Below are positions 22,870 through 34,945 of a stretch of DNA of 64,000 nt, piece after piece. The position numbers and the translations under genes are program-made. Within the stretch, counting starts at the first letter, position 1; every line of letters starts with the position of its first letter. The notes under the pieces were generated by a model that was not told where the DNA came from, ran no database searches, and was given only the letters and a program-made list of their open reading frames with translations. This stretch comes from Arabidopsis thaliana (Eukaryota; Streptophyta; Magnoliopsida; Brassicales; Brassicaceae). The stretch covers positions 13,634,001 to 13,698,000 of the forward strand of contig NC_003070.9 of the NCBI RefSeq assembly GCF_000001735.4, in the 5' to 3' direction.

Positions 22870-23298
22870 CTAAAGGCGCAAGCGGAAAGGATAATCAAAG
22901 GTGTGTTTGACTAATTTTTGGAAAATCTAGTCGTTGATGCTGGTAATTCCAAAAGTGATGTATCTTCAGATGATGGTCCTAAATCTAACAATGAAGCCGC
23001 CAATGTTGAACAAAATCCCAATCCAGTTTCCACTCCGAAGTCCAACAATGAAATCGCTGATGGAGATCAAAACCCCAATCCACTGTCGAGTCAACTTGTA
23101 TCTATGCAGTCTGAATATACCCTTCCTTCTTTTGACGGAGACCAAGATATATCTGTTGCAGATGACGTTGTTTCTTTCTACAATTCGGTGGATGTACCGG
23201 ACGATCGGAGGGGTGGTGGAACACTTTTTCATGATGAGAAGGAATTTCAGATTAGCGGATATGAGTGGTACTTTGTTAATATTTGTCGTACCATGTAA
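22870..23298 (+). pseudogene. Unrecognised coding-like remnant with an internal repeat
   Basis: Reading from about 22870, LKAQAERIIKGVFD is followed by a TAA (22912-22914), then an open stretch of 126 codons to the TAA at 23296-23298. That stretch contains two similar units, PKSNNEAANVEQNPNPVST and PKSNNEIADGDQNPNPLSS, then FHDEKEFQISGYEWYFVNIC. There is no ATG at the start. I do not recognise the family. The near-duplicate units and lack of a start suggest a broken exon of a gene or transposon protein. Confidence 0.3.
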
Positions 23299-23339
23299 TA
23301 TTCAAACCGCAAGGTTCGTATTTTTTTTCTGATTTCAAA

Positions 23340-24420
23340 TTTCCGTCTGCGTTGTAGGGCGTCGTTGAGATGGGAGATGATACAACTACGACCTGGTTTA
23401 GATAGTTCTTCTGTTGAATAAATATTTAAAACAGTTGTGTAATTGACAACGTTGGACTAGGTCTTCGTAGGGATTGTTAATTGTTATTCACACTGTTATC
23501 GGGTAACAAATTTGTAACCGATCGTGAAAAAATATTGTTAATTTGGTTTTCAATTTCGTTATAGGGGGATGATCATCGGCATGTTAGATTGTAACTTATT
23601 TCGAAAATATTTTTCTTACCTGTTATGTTAGATTCGTGTAACTTCGCACGTACATTTTCTTCGGAAACGAAAATAAATGATTGTCAACCAAAAAGATTGT
23701 TAATTGTTAACATACTTATCAGATAACAAACAAAATATCCAGTTTTTGCTCATTCTTTAACTTCGGAATTTTGACTGTATCTCTTCTGTTAACATATTTA
23801 TCCGATAACAAACAAAATATCTGATTGTTACAATACTTATCCGATAACAAAATATCCGATATCCGATAACACAAAAAAGATTGTTAATTTTGTTAACATA
23901 CATATCCGATAACAAATAAAATATCCAGTTTTTATTCCTTCTTTAGCTTCGCAATTCTGACCGTATCTCTTTAGTTGTACAGCGACATTGATATGGGAGG
24001 CGACAAAACTATAGTCGGTAACAACCAGGTTAGATAGTTCGTGTGTTGAATAAATATTTAAAACGGTTGTGTAGTTGACAACCTTTGGTCAAGGTCTTTG
24101 TGTGGCTTGTGAATTGTTAATCACACTATTATCGGGTAACAACTTTGTAACCGGCTTGTCTTCAATATTGTTAATTTGATTTTAAATTTCTTTATAGGAG
24201 ATGATCATCAGCAAGTTAGATTGTAACTTTGTTCGATAACATTTTGCTTACTTGTTTTGTTATGTTAGTGTAACTTACACTTGTACATTTTCTTCAGTTA
24301 ACATATTTATCCGATAACAAACAAAATATCCAGTTTTAACTCCTTCTTATGTAGCTTCACAATTCCGACCGTATCTCTTTTACTCCGGCTCGCGACACGG
24401 CTGACATTTGCCAGGTAACT
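23340..24420. repeat. 632-bp-period duplication with repeated TATCCGATAACAAA motif
   Basis: Two copies of a unit are recognisable. TTGAATAAATATTTAAAAC occurs at about 23415 and 24047, TTATCGGGTAACAA at about 23497 and 24130, and GATGATCATC followed by GTTAGATTGTAAC at about 23570 and 24200. The words TATCCGATAACAAA and AAAATATCCAGTTTT recur near 23715, 23800, 23835, 23900 and 24308. No coding capacity is evident. The family is not recognised. Confidence 0.7.
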
Positions 24421-24499
24421 ATGACCTTAACCCCTCATATTTCTGTTTTTCTCTTCACTCTTTAATTCAGGAGTATCTACTGTTTTAACTACTTTTCTC

Positions 24500-24620
24500 G
24501 ATAATTTTATATTTCTTTAGGAACTTAACCGGACCTCTCCCACTGGTGAATTAGGACAGCTCTACCTTGGGGACTCCAGCGTCCTCCCATCAAAGTTTGA
24601 TATAACAGAGGTTAGTTATC
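24500..24620 (+). other. Exon-like block of unknown origin
   Basis: Between an acceptor-like TTTCTTTAG (about 24520) and a donor-like GAG/GTTAGT (24611) lies an open stretch reading ELNRTSPTGELGQLYLGDSS then VLPSKFDITE. It is GC-richer than its surroundings. It may be one exon of a captured or decayed gene. No family recognised. Confidence 0.3.
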
Positions 24621-25272
24621 TAAAATTCTTATTTCTTCTTTATTTTCTTTTTTTTTTAAATCACCACTCACTCACTTATTTGCCACATCTAACATTATCG
24701 TTAATTACATATGAATCTGCTAAAGGTAGGCTAATTTAATGTCCTCTTTCTGTCGACGCATTTAATGCCTGATATCTTTCTTCAGTCGCCTATAAATGTC
24801 TTTGACTTATAGGGGTATAGTTGAAATATTCGTTTTGCAAAATTAATCCCACCCAAATATCAAATCTACATGTATATATCTATACTATTAATTGGGAAGC
24901 ATTTTGTTAACTACAACATTGTGAGGGTAGTTTAAAAATAACTAAATGAATTTTACATGGGTATTTAGTAAATTAATTACTACGAAATGAATTTAGCTTT
25001 CATAAAAATTAGGCTATTGATTTCGAAATTGTATATATAGAAACTTATTCAATTTTGGTAATATATTTTGAGATATTTCCGGAAACGAAAATATCAATTT
25101 AATATCATCATATATTTTAGATTTTAATATATTTCCTTAAGAAACTACACTAATAATTTTAAAAATATTTAAAAAGATACCTTTAAGACTTCAATCTCTT
25201 TATTGTGCACATAATAAATCCGTGAAATAATAAAAATTCCTTAATTTTAGAGTTAACATATTAAAAATAAAT

Positions 25273-26427
25273 TGTAACGCCCGTGAACCCGAAAATCGGT
25301 TAGGGTTTGTTTTTAAATCATCCGGTTTAATTGGTTGGGTTAATTGGAAACCCTAAAGTGTGCCTATAAAAGAAGGAAACTCAAAATTAGGGCTTTAGTT
25401 AGCCACTTTTCGTTTTATAAAGGAGAAAAAGAGAGAAAAGGAGAAGGAGCAAAATCGTTAGGGTTTGGGAGAAATCAGTTTCGTCATATCAAATCGTGGT
25501 AAAAGGTAACGAAATTTGGTATAGTTATTCCCAAGTCCTTTATCGTTATTCTCCAGTTTACAGAATTGGATTTGGATTAAAATTGGTTGAGTTATTCGCA
25601 GTTTCGTGAGACACGTTTTCTCAGACGCGAATTAGGACCAGCGGAGATTGAAACTGAGATCGTGGTCTCGTCTGTTTTCCGATCGGCACGAGATTTTGTG
25701 GGCAGCTCTGTGACGTCTGCAGATAGGATTTCACCGGAGAGATAATAGTTAACGGTTAGCTTGTATTTTAGGGTTTCGTCTTTGAGACTGCTCGTTTCTG
25801 GGTTTTCCTGTCCAGTTTGCTTCAAGGTTGCTTTTGGTTGTGGACTCGTTGTAGGACGTTTCTGGACTGTTTCAGACGCAAGGAGAGTCTCTCCTGGGTT
25901 TAATTGCTATTAGAATCAATTTGTTAAGGTGAGTGCGTGACCATGAGCTTATCTGAGCGATTGGGTTATGTGATTTGTTTTGTGTGATGATATGTAGGTG
26001 TGGTGAATGTGTTTTGGGTGAAATATTCAATGATTGGTTTGTTTGTATTGTATTCGTGATTATACCTTTGTATTTGCTTGTGTGTATAGCTCGTAGATGG
26101 GAGGATCGCCTCACTAAGTATATATGATAATACTTACGCATCTCATTGTGTTGTTGATGCAGGTAAAGATAAAGTGTGATCGTGGAATCATGGCAAGGAA
26201 GAGAGGATGATCTAGGAACTCGTTTGTTTTATTTTTGGTGTTTTTGGTTATTGGAACCCGGTTAGGATTGTTAGTTATTCTTGGTTTTGTTGGTCGAATT
26301 ATTTATTTATTCATAAAATAGTAATTTTGACTTGCGGTTTAATTGTTATTTTATTGGTTGGTTTAATTAGATATTTATGGGAATATTTAATTATATTTTT
26401 TTTTAAAAAATGGGTAGGGTTGTTTCA
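25273..26427 (+). repeat. 5' LTR of the Ty3/gypsy chromovirus
   Basis: 1155 bp, TG...CA ends. A TATA box (TATAAAAG, 25365-25372) sits about 90 bases in, an unusually early promoter position that would leave a long R-U5 leader. The following AAAGGAGAAAAAGAGAG region would be transcribed leader. Confidence 0.95.
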
Positions 26428-26430
26428 ATT

Positions 26431-26448
26431 TGGTATCAGAGCGATTAC
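26431..26448 (+). other. Primer binding site, initiator tRNA-Met type
   Basis: TGGTATCAGAGC begins three bases after the 5' LTR. It complements the 3' end of plant initiator tRNA-Met, the usual primer of Ty3/gypsy chromoviruses. Confidence 0.9.
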
Positions 26449-26679
26449 GGTTCTAGGATGTGTAGAAAAATTAATTGATGAATTATTTTCCTGTTGATTG
26501 ATGTGGGATGAGCTAGGGTGTTAGCATATTGAGGATTGATTATGGAGTGTTTAGTCAATTGTGTGTTGTTGGAGTCCTAGCATCATCTTCTCCGAGCCTT
26601 AAATGAGATTCCACGGTAAGTTGTTTGTGATATATTGGTTTGTTTTAGTTTCTTAGCCATTTGTTCTTGAGTAGCGCAG

Positions 26680-28050
26680 ATGGTTAGAGAAGCTGGAGTT
26701 CGTGGTCGTGGTCGTGGTCGTGGTCGCGGTAGGGGACGAGTCCTCGAGGGTACCGGCGAGAGTGATGGCCACAGTGCCACAGTTGAGCAGAGTGTGGGTT
26801 CGCAGCCTGAGTTTGTGGAGCCCGGGGTTAGGAACGGTCTTGGTGCCGATATAGCTGGTGCAGCCGGAGTGGGGGCTGGTGGAGCTGGTGTCGGTACCGG
26901 TGTGCATGTCGTTGGTGCTGAGGGCCCAGGAGTGATGGGTGCCGCAGCCGGAGGAGCCCAGGTTCTAGAGGTTGGTTTGGCGGGCCTGCTGAGGCAGTTG
27001 TTGGAGCGGTTACCAGGTGTGGTACCAGTGGAGGCTCCAGTTGCGCCACGAGTGGCGGAGGTGCAGCAGAGGGCTGCGGTTGCTGAGGAGGTTCCATCTT
27101 ATTTGAGGATGATGGAGCAGTTGCAGAGGATTGGCACCGGGTATTTTTCTGGTGGTACTAATCCTGAGGAGGCCGACAGTTGGAGGTCGCTGGTTGAGCG
27201 GAACTTCGGTTCGAGCAGATGCCCGGCGGAGTATCGGGTAGATCTAGCAGTGCATTTTCTAGAGGGGGATGCACATTTGTGGTGGCGGAGTGTGACTGCC
27301 AGGAGGAGGCAGGCGGATATGTCTTGGGCAGATTTCGTGGCTGAGTTTAATGCCAAGTACTTTCCGCAAGAGGCGCTCGACCGTATGGAGGGGCGTTTTC
27401 TTGAGCTGACACAGGGTGAGCGGTCGGTTCGGGAGTATGACCGGGAGTTTAACCGACTCTTGGTGTATGCTGGTCGGGGCATGGAGGATGACTAGGCCCA
27501 GATGAGGAGGTTCTTGAGGGGACTTCGACCGGATTTGAGGGTGCGGTGTAGAGTGTCGCAGTACGCCACGAAGGCGGCACTGGTGGAGGCGGCTGCTGAG
27601 GTAGAGGAGGACCTTCAGAGGTAGGTGGTGGGAGTAAGTCCAGCGGTACAACCAAAGAAGACTCAGCAGCAGGTGGCACCTAGCAAGGGCGGCAAGCCTG
27701 CGCAGGGGCAGAAGAGGAAGTGGGATCATCCTTCCAGAGCTGGACAGGGTGGTCGTGCAGGATGTTTTTCTTGTGGAACCCTTGACCACAAGGTGGCGGA
27801 TTGCACGCAGCGAGCTGAGACGAGGGAGTGCTACCACTGCAGGGAGAGGGTACATCTCAGCCGAATTGTCCTAAGCTGCAGCGGATGACAGTGGCAGTGG
27901 TACAGCCGGCGGTGCAGCACGGAGCGCAGGTGCAGCAGAGAGTGCAGCAGTTAGCACATATTGCAGCGGCACCGCAGGGTTACACTACGCGTGAGATAAG
28001 CGGTACCAGCAACAGAGCGATTACTGGTATGATTTCTGAGACTCAGACTT
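26680..28050 (+). pseudogene. Gag region of the Ty3/gypsy chromovirus, broken
   Basis: ATG at 26680. The N-terminus is a basic RGRGRGRGRG tract, followed by an Ala/Gly/Val-rich stretch. The capsid part is at about 27150-27480 (LVERNFGSSRCPAEYR, VHFLEGDAHLWWRS, SVREYDREFNRLL). In-frame TAG codons occur at 27493-27495 and 27622-27624. After them comes a zinc knuckle, CX2CX4HX4C (CFSCGTLDHKVADC, about 27766-27807), and a second knuckle start (CYHC) interrupted by a one-base shift near 27840. The remainder reads in the next frame up to the stop at 28053-28055. Gag packages RNA into virus-like particles. Confidence 0.85.
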
Positions 28051-28094
28051 TGTGAATTATTTCTGTTGTTTTGGATATCATTGTTTTGTGATGA

Positions 28095-29254
28095 ATGTTA
28101 GGGTTCTTAGCACATGAGGTTTGTGTAGGGACCTTATTAGTGGGCGGTGTAGAGGCCCATGTGTTGTTTGACTCTGGAGCATCGCATTGCTTCATTACCC
28201 CGAAGAGTGCCTCGCGCGGCAACATCCGTGGGGATCCTGGTGAGCAGCTTGGAGCCGTCAAGGTTGCTGGAGGACAGTTTCTAGCGGTTCTGGGGAGAGC
28301 GAAGGGTGTGGATATTCAGATTGCAGGGGAGTCAATGCCAGCAGATTTGATTATCAGCCTGTAGAGTTGTATGATGTTATTCTGGGAATGGATTGGTTGG
28401 ATCATTACAGAGTACATCTTGACTGCCACCGTGGGAGAGTTTCTTTTGAGCGGCCAGAGGGAAGGTTGGTTTATCAGGGAGTGAGACCTACCTCAGGGAG
28501 TCTCGTCATCTCAGCAGTGCAGGCAGAGAAAATGATCTAGAAGGGATGCGAGGCTTACCTGGTGACGATATCTATGCCGGAGTCTGTGGGGCAGGTAGAA
28601 GTGAGCGACATTCAGGTTATTCAGGAGTTCGAGGATGTGTTTTAATCGTTGCAGGGATTACCACCACCACGGTCCGATCTTTTCACGATTGAGTTGGAAC
28701 CAGGGACAGCCCCGTTGTCTAAGGCACTCTACAGGATGGCTCCAGCAGAGATGGCAGAGCTAAAGAAGCAGCTAGAGGATTTGTTGGGTAAGAGATTCAT
28801 TCGTCCTAGTACTTCACCTTGGGGAGCGCCGGTGTTATTTGTGAAGAAGAAGGACGGGAGTTTCCGCTTATGTATTGACTACCGGGAGTTGAACCGGGTC
28901 ACTGTGAAGAACAAGTACCCTTTGCCAAGGATCGATGAGTTGTTGGATCAGTTGAGGGGTGCTACTTGTTTCTCCAAAATCGATTTCACGTCGGGTTATC
29001 ACCAGATCCCGATAGCGGAGGCAGATGTTCGCAAGACTGCTTTCAGGACGAGATATGGACATTTTGAGTTTGTGGTGATGCCTTTCGGGTTGACTAATGC
29101 ACCTGCAGCGTTCATGAGGTTGATGAACAGCGTGTTCCAGGAGTTTTTGGATGAGTTTGTGATCATCTTTATTGATGACATTCTGGTGTATTCTAAGAGT
29201 CCTGAGGAGCATGAGGTACATCTGAGGAGAGTGATGGAGAAGCTGCGGGAGTAG
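28095..29254 (+). pseudogene. Protease and reverse transcriptase N-terminal half, broken
   Basis: The protease motif is VLFDSGASHCFI (about 28164-28200). The frame changes near 28360, after which the family sequence LGMDWLDHY continues. Stops interrupt at about 28540 (TAG) and 28644 (TAA). The reverse transcriptase then runs from 28649: [42 protein letters not shown], and the catalytic [11 protein letters not shown] at about 29167-29200. It ends at a TAG (29252-29254), beyond which the same frame resumes. Catalytic residues of RT look intact. Confidence 0.88.
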
Positions 29255-29257
29255 AAG

Positions 29258-31447
29258 TTGTTCGCTAAGTTGAGTAAGTGCAGTTTCTGGCAGAGAGAGA
29301 TGGGTTTTCTGGGTCTCATTGTTTCTGCAGAGGGAGTTTCAGTGGATCAAGAGAAGATTGAGGCTATCAGAGATTGGCCTAGACCGATGAATGCCACTGA
29401 GATCAGGAGTTTTCTTGGGTTGGCAGGGTATTACAGGAGGTTCGTCAAGGGGTTTGCGAGTATGGCACAGCCGATGACTAAGCTGACGGGAAAGGATGTT
29501 CCTTTTGTGTGGTCACCGGAGTGCGAGGAGGGTTTCGTGAGCCTGAAGGAGATGTTGACGAGTACACCAGTGTTAGCATTGCCAGAGCATGGAGAGCCTT
29601 ACATGGTGTATACTGATGCCTCGGGAGTTGGTTTGGGTTGTGTTCTAATGCAGCGTGGGAAGGTTATTGCCTATGCATCACGGCAGTTGAGGAAGCATGA
29701 GGGCAACTATCCTACTCACGATTTGGAGATGGCTGCAGTAATCTTTGCCTTGAAAATTTGGAGGTCTTATCTTTATGGTGGGAAAGTGCAGGTGTTCACG
29801 GATCATAAGAGTTTGAAGTATATCTTCACTCAGCCAGAGCTGAACCTGAGGCAGAGGCGATGGATGGAGTTGGTGGCTGATTATGATCTGGAGCTAGCTT
29901 ACCATCCTGGTAAGGCTAATGTGGTTGCAGACGCGTTGAGCCGTAAGCGCGTGGGTGCGGCTCCAGGGCAGAGTGTTGAGGCCTTGGTGAGTGAGATTGG
30001 TGCTTTGCGGTTGTGTGCTGTGGCACGAGAGCCATTGGGATTGGAAGCTGTGGATCGAGCAGATCTTCTGACTAGAGTTCGGTTGGCTCAGGAGAAGGAT
30101 GAGGGGTTGATTGCGGCTTCTAAGGCAGAGGGCTCTGAGTATCAGTTTGCAGCTAATGGGACTATCCTTGTGCATGGGCGAGTTTGTGTTCCTAAGGATG
30201 AGGAGTTGCGACGGGAGATCTTGAGTGAGGCTCATGCGAGCATGTTTTCCATTCATCCAGGAGCGACTAAGATGTACCGAGACCTCAAACGATACTATCA
30301 GTGGGTCGGGATGAAGAGGGATGTAGCTAATTGGGTTGCAGAGTGCGATGTTTGCCAGTTAGTTAAGGCTGAGCATCAGGTGCCAGGTGGCATGTTGCAG
30401 AGTTTACCCATTCCTGAGTGGAAGTGGGATTTTATCACGATGGATTTTGTGATTGGGTTGCCTGTGTCGCGAACCAAAGATGCTATTTGGGTGATCGTGG
30501 ACCGTCTGACTAAGTCAGCACATTTTCTGGCCATCAGAAAAACCGATGGAGTGGCGGTGTTGGCTAAGAAATATGTGAGCGAGATCGTGAAGTTGCATGG
30601 AGTACCTGTGAGTATTGTGTCAGACAGGGATTCCAAGTTTACTTCTGCATTTTGGAGAGCCTTTCAGGCAGAGATGGGTACTAAGGTGCAGATGAGCACG
30701 GCTTATCATCCACAGACAGATGGGCAATCTGAGAGGACTATTCAGACGCTTGAGGATATGTTGCGGATGTGTGTCTTGGATTGGGGAGGTCATTGGGCGG
30801 ATCACTTGAGTCTGGTAGAGTTTGCTTATAACAATAGCTATCAGGCGAGTATTGGGATGGCTCCTTTTGAAGCGTTGTACGGGAGGTCATGCAGGACACC
30901 GTTATGCTGGACCCAAGTGGGGGAGAGGAGCATATATGGTGCAGATTATGTTCAGGAGACCACGGAGAGGATCCGGGTTCTTAAGCTGAACATGAAGGAA
31001 GCTCAGGATCGACAGCGGAGTTATGCTGACAAGAGGAGGAGAGAGCTTGAGTTTGAGGTTGGGGACAGAGTGTATCTTAAGATGGCCATGTTGCGAGGTC
31101 CGAACAGGTCTATCTCAAAGACTAAGTTGAGTCCGAGGTACATGGGCCCGTTCATGATTGTTGAGAGGGTGGGACCAGTGGCATACAGGTTAGAGTTGCC
31201 TGATGTTATGCGTGCGTTTCACAAGGTCTTTCATGTGTCGATGCTGAGGAAGTGTCTTCACAAGGATGATGAGGTGTTGGCTAAGATTCCAGACGATCTT
31301 CAGCCCAACATGACTTTGGAGGCGAGACCAGTGAGGGTTCTTGAGAGGAGGATCAAGGAACTTCGGCGGAAGAAGATTCCTTTGATCAAAGTCCTGTGGG
31401 ACTGCGATGGTGTGACAGAGGGACTTGGGAGCCAGAAACGAGGATGA
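29258..31447 (+). pseudogene. RT thumb, RNase H, integrase and chromodomain-like tail, 729-codon open frame
   Basis: A long open frame continuing RT without an ATG of its own. It carries [17 protein letters not shown] (RT connection), RNase H with [10 protein letters not shown] (29609 onward) and LSRKR, and an integrase zinc-binding HHCC ([14 protein letters not shown]...CDVCQ, about 30230-30355). The integrase core has [18 protein letters not shown] and [12 protein letters not shown], supplying the D, D and E residues. [19 protein letters not shown] follows at about 31147-31200. The tail begins as a chromodomain but shifts frame at about 31421. The other frame then reads [12 protein letters not shown], so one base has been lost inside the chromodomain. 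Confidence 0.92.
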
Positions 31448-32385
31448 AGGCAAGGTTCAAGAAGTGGTTCGAGAAGTAGGTTGCTGCATGAGTTTGCCTT
31501 TCCTTGGTTTCCAGTTTCAGTGTTGTTGAGTTTTTGAGTTTTTGAGTTGTTGTTTTTATTTCTCTTTCATTTGTATTTTCGTTTGGAGTTGTAACGATCA
31601 TGACAGTTGATGATTAATAAGATGAGTATTTTTTTTTTGGATTTGACTTGGGTTTTCTTATTTAAGAATGTGTTGTGCGGTTTCAAAAAATGGAAAGTTT
31701 CCTAGAAAGGACTTTTCTATTTTTGGAAAGTTTGAGTAAACAACCTAAGAGAAACGTGTGTTTACGAGATGGCCGGAAGTTGGTCATAAGGATATTCTCG
31801 AGGGGATATGATGGATGGTGAGGCATAGAGGTGTCTTACGCGAATCCATGAGAGAGTCTGAAGATATGCTCGGAAGCGTTTAGTATTGTTGCTCGAGGGA
31901 CATGAAGATCCCAACGACTCGTGAGGAGCGGGGTATGCTCCTGAGGTACCGGTAACTCGAGGGACATGGTGTCTTTAGAGTACGAGGGGTACGGTGGCTT
32001 TGGGTGACGATCCGAGAGCACGCTTTAGGGTGACGACCCGAGAGCGAGTTTTGTGGTATTATTTTCTCCAAGTGTCGTAACTCGATGACTTTGTGGCTGA
32101 GAGTGAGCCGACACAACTCAGGGTTTGACTTTGAGTGGGGAAGATAATATGTGTGATACCCGAGATACCGTAGGCCGAGGCCTGAGAGTGACTGTTTATG
32201 CTCGAAGATTGTGGTCTGAGAGTGGAGAGTGAGTTGTGAGCAACAATGACTAGTAAATCGTGAGTATATCGACTTGATAGAGAGACCTAGAGGGGGTCTG
32301 GTTGGAGGGAGTGCAGACTGTAGTGATGGTTGCACGGAGTTCCTCGGAGTGGAAGGGTGAAGCTAGATTCGAGGACAAATCTATG
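31448..32385 (+). other. 3' non-coding region of the Ty3/gypsy chromovirus
   Basis: About 0.9 kb between pol and the polypurine tract. It contains related words such as GGGTGACGATCCGAGAGC and GGGTGACGACCCGAGAGC (near 32005-32045) and CTCGAGGGACATG (31893 and 31953). No coding function is seen. Confidence 0.7.
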
Positions 32386-32400
32386 TTAGTGGGGGAGAAT
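32386..32400 (+). other. Polypurine tract of the Ty3/gypsy chromovirus
   Basis: TTAGTGGGGGAGAAT immediately precedes the 3' LTR TGTAACG, the expected plus-strand primer. Confidence 0.85.
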
Positions 32401-33557
32401 TGTAACGTCCGTGAACCGGAAAATTGGTTAGGGTTTGTTTTTAAATCATTTGATTTAATTGGTTGGGTTAATTGGAAACCCTAGAGTGTGCCTATAAAAG
32501 AAGGAAACTCGAAATTAGGGCTTTAGTTAGCCACTTTTCGTTTTATAAAGGAGAAAAAGAGAGAAAAAGAGAAGGAGCAAAATCGTTAGGGTTTGGGAGA
32601 AATCAGTTTCGTCATATCAAATCGTGGTAAAAGGTAACGAAATTTGGTATAGTTATTCCCAAGTCCTTTATCGTTATTCTCCAGTTTACATAATTGGATT
32701 TGGATTAAAATTGGTTGAGTTATTCGCAGTTTCGTGAGACACGTTTTCTCAGACGCGAATTAGGACCAGCGGAGATTGAAACTGAGATCGTGGTCTCGTC
32801 TGTTTTCCGATCGGTACGAGATTTTGTAGGCAGCTTTGTGACGTCTGCAGCTAAGATTTCACCGGAGCGATTGAATAGTTAACGGTTAGCTTGTATTTTA
32901 GGTTTTCGTCTTTGAGACTGCTCGTTTCTGGGTTTTCCTGTCCAGTTTGCTTCAAGGTTGCTTTTGGTTGTGGACTTGTTGTAGGACGTTTCTGGACTGT
33001 TTCAGACGCAAGGAGAGTCTCTCCTGAGTTTAATTGCTATTAGAATCAATTTGTTAAGGTGAGTGCGTGACCATGAGCTTTATCTGAGCGATTGGGTTGT
33101 GCGATTTATTTTGTGTGATGATATGTAGGTGTGGTGAATGTGTTTTGGGTGAATTGTTCAATGATTGGTTTGTTTGTATTGTATTCGTGATTATACCTTT
33201 GTATTTGCTTGTGTGTATAGCTCGTAGATGGGAGGATCGCCTCACTAAGTATATATGATAATACTTACGCATCTCATTGTGTTGTTGATGCAGGTAAAGA
33301 TAAAGTGTGATCGTGGAATCATGGCAAGGAAGAGAAGATGATCTAGGAACTCGTTTGTTTTATTTTTGGTGTTTTTGGTTATTGGAACCCGGTTAGAATT
33401 GTTAGTTATTCTTGGTTTTGTTGGTCGAATTATTTATTTATTCATAAAATAGTATTTTTGACTTGCGGTTTAATTGTTATTTTATTGGTTGGTTTAATTA
33501 GATATTTTTGGGAATATTTAATTATATTTTTTTTAAAAAATGGGTCGGGTTGTTTCA
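32401..33557 (+). repeat. 3' LTR of the Ty3/gypsy chromovirus
   Basis: 1157 bp, matching the 5' LTR along its whole length with about 30 substitutions and a few 1-2-bp indels by eye. TATA box at 32493-32500. Confidence 0.95.
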
Positions 33558-33562
33558 TAAAT

Positions 33563-34909
33563 TAACTTATAAAATATTCTAATATTTTTTTTTATTAATG
33601 CCTAACAAACCAATAATATTTAAAACAAATGCTTTTCAAGATTTAGCTTTACAGAAAAATTAGAAAAATCTATACAAAAGGTTTATATACAAAATCTATA
33701 TAAACTTTTAGAAAAATCTAAATAAAACCTTATCACTCTTCTATACTTCACTATAAAACTATTCTTCTATGCTTTTTTCGCAAACTATGAACCATACCTC
33801 TATATTTACTTTGTACTCTTCTTAATTCATGTCTTTTCCATGTTCATATAGTTTGTTAGTTTCTACTTTTTTTAAGAATCTATTGGAAACCTTTTCATTG
33901 AGATCACTTTTTTGCAGATTATGTTCATGTTGTACATAAAATCATATAACGACCTTATCATATTACACTTGCAGATTTCTTGAAATAAGTTTTTTTTCGT
34001 CCTTTTGGCTTCAGATATGATCATTTTACATGTTATTCTTTTCTCATGAATTATTACTTTTTTTTTTGTTTTTCTAGAAAATAGCTGAAGACGCTTCCAT
34101 GGAATTCATTCAAATTTCTAAAATTGCGAAAGCCATTCAAACGATCATTTGTCGGAGATGTTTTTCTTCTTTGCGATCACCAATTTAATTGTGTTGTATA
34201 TTTTTTATTATTAGACTATAGATATTATTCGATTCGCAACATTAGATATTGTGTCACAAATAATATTGTATACTTTTTTATGTACATTATAATTTATACA
34301 CTACAATATATATCATAAAATAACAAAAAATCTATATTTAATAAAAAATTATTACAATATTTTTTTAAAAATAGAAAACTCTGTACGTACGTCCGAATCA
34401 TGATAAAGACAGAAGATACAAACTAGGTTTACATTAACATGTATTTTGGTCCAATTAAAACTTTTGGCTTGAATTATGGGCCACTAAAATAAATTTTGTT
34501 AAAGAGGTTTTTTGAGTTACCAAATTTTAATTTATAAACTAATTTTGCATAGATATTTTACACTATTTCAAATCTAATTTTCACAAATATATATTTCTAT
34601 TACAAGTTTATAACTATTAGACTTTTGAAACTATTAAAACTATTTGTTATGCAGGAAAAACAAACTATTTATATAAATAAAATACTAATAAATGATGCAA
34701 AATTGTTAAATTTTTAAATAACTAAAATTTCTATTCAAATTTTAAAACTAATAAAACAGAAAATAAACGTGTGTATCAAAGTAATTTGAAGGACAAAAGA
34801 AAAATTTCCAATAAAAATGTTACTATTATGATATCTATGCTATTATACAATTCACTAACTCAAAAAAAAAAATCTTAATTAAAACTTTTCGCAAACTTTT
34901 TACATTACC

Positions 34910-34945
<36 letters not shown>

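Larger units (their letters stand above)
25273..33557 (+). mobile_element. Ty3/gypsy chromovirus, nearly complete, TSD TAAAT
   Basis: 8285 bp. LTRs 25273-26427 and 32401-33557 start TGTAACG and end GTTTCA, and perfect 5-bp duplications TAAAT flank it (25268-25272 and 33558-33562). The internal order is PBS (26431), gag with zinc knuckle, protease, reverse transcriptase, RNase H, integrase and a C-terminal chromodomain-like tail, then a long non-coding stretch and PPT. The order integrase-after-RT and the tail reading [17 protein letters not shown] place it among chromoviruses, probably the Tekay/Del side. By eye about 30 substitutions separate the LTRs, so insertion is fairly recent, but several stops and shifts now break the polyprotein. 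Confidence 0.95.

Noticed and set aside
27259..27855. 198-codon minus-strand frame opposite gag
   Set aside because: Antisense shadow of the GC-rich gypsy gag; no domain, and the plus-strand reading has the zinc knuckle and capsid motifs.
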